Below, piece after piece: positions 62,619-64,000 of a stretch of 64,000 nt of DNA (the first letter of the stretch is position 1; every line of letters begins with the position of its first letter). Source of the stretch: Methylobacterium sp. GTDB taxonomy: Bacteria > Pseudomonadota > Alphaproteobacteria > Rhizobiales > Beijerinckiaceae. The notes beneath the pieces were generated by a model. The model saw only the letters and a list, made by a program, of their open reading frames with translations. It was not told the DNA's origin and ran no database searches. Position numbers and translations under genes: made by a program. The stretch covers positions 248,001-312,000 of the forward strand of contig JADCBP010000004.1 of assembly GCA_020253445.1 (NCBI GenBank), in the 5' to 3' direction.

Positions 62619-64000
62619 CTAGCCCGCAAATTCCATGATGACCGCATCGACCGCGAGGCTTTCGCCCGCTTTCGCGCGCAGCTTGGAGATGGTCACATCA
62701 CGCTCGGCGCGCAACACATTCTCCATCTTCATGGCTTCGACGACCGCGAGCGTCTCGCCAGCCTTGACCTCCTGGCCTTCGGAAACCGCGATGGATTTCA
62801 CGAGGCCGGGCATGGGGCAGAGGAGCATACGGGAGTTATCCGCACCCCGCTTTTCGGGCATGAGGGCCGCGAGTTCGGCCTCGCGCTTCGTGTAGACCCG
62901 CGCATCCGCTGCCGCGCCCGCCATGGCAAGGCGCACGCCATTCGGAATGGCCTCTACGCGCATCGCGCGCTCGACGCCCGAAATCGCGCCCTGCCATACA
63001 GGATCGCCCGGCTTCCAATGGGTCACCACAAGGTCGCTCGCGCCATCCGCGAAGCGCACATGCGTTTCGCCAAGGCCTTCTTCGACCGTGAGTTCGAAGC
63101 TCTGGCGCGCCTCGCCCATGCCGAGTTGCACGATGCGCGTTTCCGCAAAGCGAACCGGCCGCGTCGTGGCCATCTGGCCCGAGATCTGCCGTTTGCGGGC
63201 ATTGAGGCGATGATCGATCACGGCGGCCACCGCCGCAATCGCTCGTGCGGTCTCGCCCTCGGGCATCGGCACCTCGAAACCGCCGGGGAATTCCTCGGCG
63301 ATGAAGCCGGTGGAGAGCGCGCCGGATTTCCAGCGCGGATGCGCCATCAGGGTGCCAAGGAACGGGATGTTGTGGCGGATGCCGTCGATCGCGAAGGCAT
63401 CGAGCGCGCGGGCCTGCGCCTCGATCGCCTCGGCCCGCGTCGGCGCATGCGTCACGAGCTTGGCGATCATCGGATCGTAGAACATCGAGATCTGGCCACC
63501 TTCTTCCACGCCCGTATCGTTGCGGAGCGTGATGCCGCCGGCCTTGCCCTCCGCCGGCGGGCGGTAGAGCGTGAGGCGGCCGATGGAGGGCAGGAAGTTG
63601 CGCGTGGGGTCTTCGGCATAGATGCGGCTTTCCACCGCCCAGCCCTCGAGGCGAATGTCATCCTGCCTGAAGGCGAGCTTCTCCCCCGCCGCGACCCGGA
63701 TCATCTGCTCCACGAGGTCGATTCCGGTGACGAGTTCCGTCACCGGGTGCTCCACCTGCAGGCGGGTGTTCATTTCGAGGAAGTAGAAGCTCTTGTCCTG
63801 CCCCGCCACGAATTCCACCGTGCCGGCCGAATCGTAACCCACGGCCTTGGCGAGGGCGACAGCCTGTGCGCCCATCTTCGCGCGCGTCTCGGGGTCGAGC
63901 AGCGGCGATGGCGCCTCTTCCACGACCTTCTGGTTGCGGCGTTGAACGGAACATTCGCGCTCGCCCAGATGGATGACATTGCCGTGCTTGTCGCCCAGCA
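62619..64000 (-). CDS. pccA: Propionyl-CoA carboxylase alpha subunit, 5' end outside the window
   Basis: The C-terminal 460 residues of a biotin-dependent carboxylase alpha subunit. The biotin carboxylase part continues with EMNTRLQVEHPVTE and ESRIYAEDPTRNF. The end is AMKMENVLRAERDVT with the biotin Lys, then IMEFAG, a tail usual for PccA rather than MccA. The start codon lies beyond 64000. It would carboxylate propionyl-CoA, which arises from valine, isoleucine and odd-chain fatty acids. A beta subunit and mutase are expected further along but not seen. Confidence 0.9.
   Translation of the reverse strand, partial: LGDKHGNVIHLGERECSVQRRNQKVVEEAPSPLLDPETRAKMGAQAVALAKAVGYDSAGTVEFVAGQDKSFYFLEMNTRLQVEHPVTELVTGIDLVEQMIRVAAGEKLAFRQDDIRLEGWAVESRIYAEDPTRNFLPSIGRLTLYRPPAEGKAGGITLRNDTGVEEGGQISMFYDPMIAKLVTHAPTRAEAIEAQARALDAFAIDGIRHNIPFLGTLMAHPRWKSGALSTGFIAEEFPGGFEVPMPEGETARAIAAVAAVIDHRLNARKRQISGQMATTRPVRFAETRIVQLGMGEARQSFELTVEEGLGETHVRFADGASDLVVTHWKPGDPVWQGAISGVERAMRVEAIPNGVRLAMAGAAADARVYTKREAELAALMPEKRGADNSRMLLCPMPGLVKSIAVSEGQEVKAGETLAVVEAMKMENVLRAERDVTISKLRAKAGESLAVDAVIMEFAG

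Overview
The window is about 64 kb of GC-rich chromosomal DNA from an alphaproteobacterium, almost certainly of the order Hyphomicrobiales (Rhizobiales). The basis is gene content and order: rne next to an AMIN-type amidase, mrcA and prfB; rnr, DUF983, Nudix, rpmG, pleD, divK and DUF3572 in one run; clpS-clpA beside a phasin; a cell-envelope EipB homologue; and CtrA-type promoter boxes. The family cannot be fixed from the sequence alone. Genes are dense, on both strands, mostly housekeeping. I see no prophage, no insertion sequence with a transposase, no CRISPR array and no rRNA. There is one tRNA (Leu, GAG).

Layout. 1-9.7 kb: an AsmA-like envelope protein (cut by the edge), a one-cysteine peroxiredoxin, an M23 murein hydrolase factor, prfB, penicillin-binding protein 1a and an N-acetylmuramoyl-L-alanine amidase. 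9.7-16.8 kb: RNase E with a 550-bp upstream gap, an AT-rich winged-helix gene that looks foreign, gatCA, an MBL-fold hydrolase and ruvX. 17-25.6 kb: AEC transporter, dprA, plsY, a catalytically dead dihydroorotase paired with pyrB, and topA. 25.7-35 kb: lrgAB, rnr, small conserved genes, an MFS transporter, rpmG and the divK-pleD cell-cycle and cyclic-di-GMP pair. 35-45 kb: eipB, RidA, a glycerophosphodiesterase, a FemAB/GNAT-like protein, HIT, azlCD, a secreted MetX-like hydrolase and clpAS. 45-58.6 kb: a phasin, a CtrA-boxed DD-carboxypeptidase with a SPOR domain, and a leucine-degradation region (3-methylcrotonyl-CoA carboxylase alpha and beta, isovaleryl-CoA dehydrogenase) with RidA, SDR, a ParDE toxin-antitoxin pair and a rhodanese between them. 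58.7-64 kb: mgtE, tRNA-Leu, an orphan FliN, lipB, two small enzymes and the start-truncated propionyl-CoA carboxylase alpha gene.

How genes work together. MccA, MccB and isovaleryl-CoA dehydrogenase give three steps of leucine breakdown, and both carboxylase subunit genes have the same perfect palindrome TGGTATACCA in front of them, which suggests shared control by one repressor. The peptidoglycan genes (mrcA, amidase, M23 factor, DD-carboxypeptidase, GH25 muramidase) and divK/pleD form a cell-division and envelope theme, with a perfect TTAA-N7-TTAA CtrA box ahead of the DD-carboxypeptidase.

The least explained signal is a family of about 107-bp palindromic intergenic elements at five places (18.0, 30.4, 37.4, 57.6 and 60.2 kb). 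They end in CTAGAGC/GCTCTAG and have a large hairpin whose stem varies while its loop (CCGGTATCCAC type) is kept. One element supplies the last codons and stop of dprA and also the stop of the facing gene. A different REP-like element splits gatC from gatA, and an in-frame foreign-looking insert lies in the FemAB-like gene.
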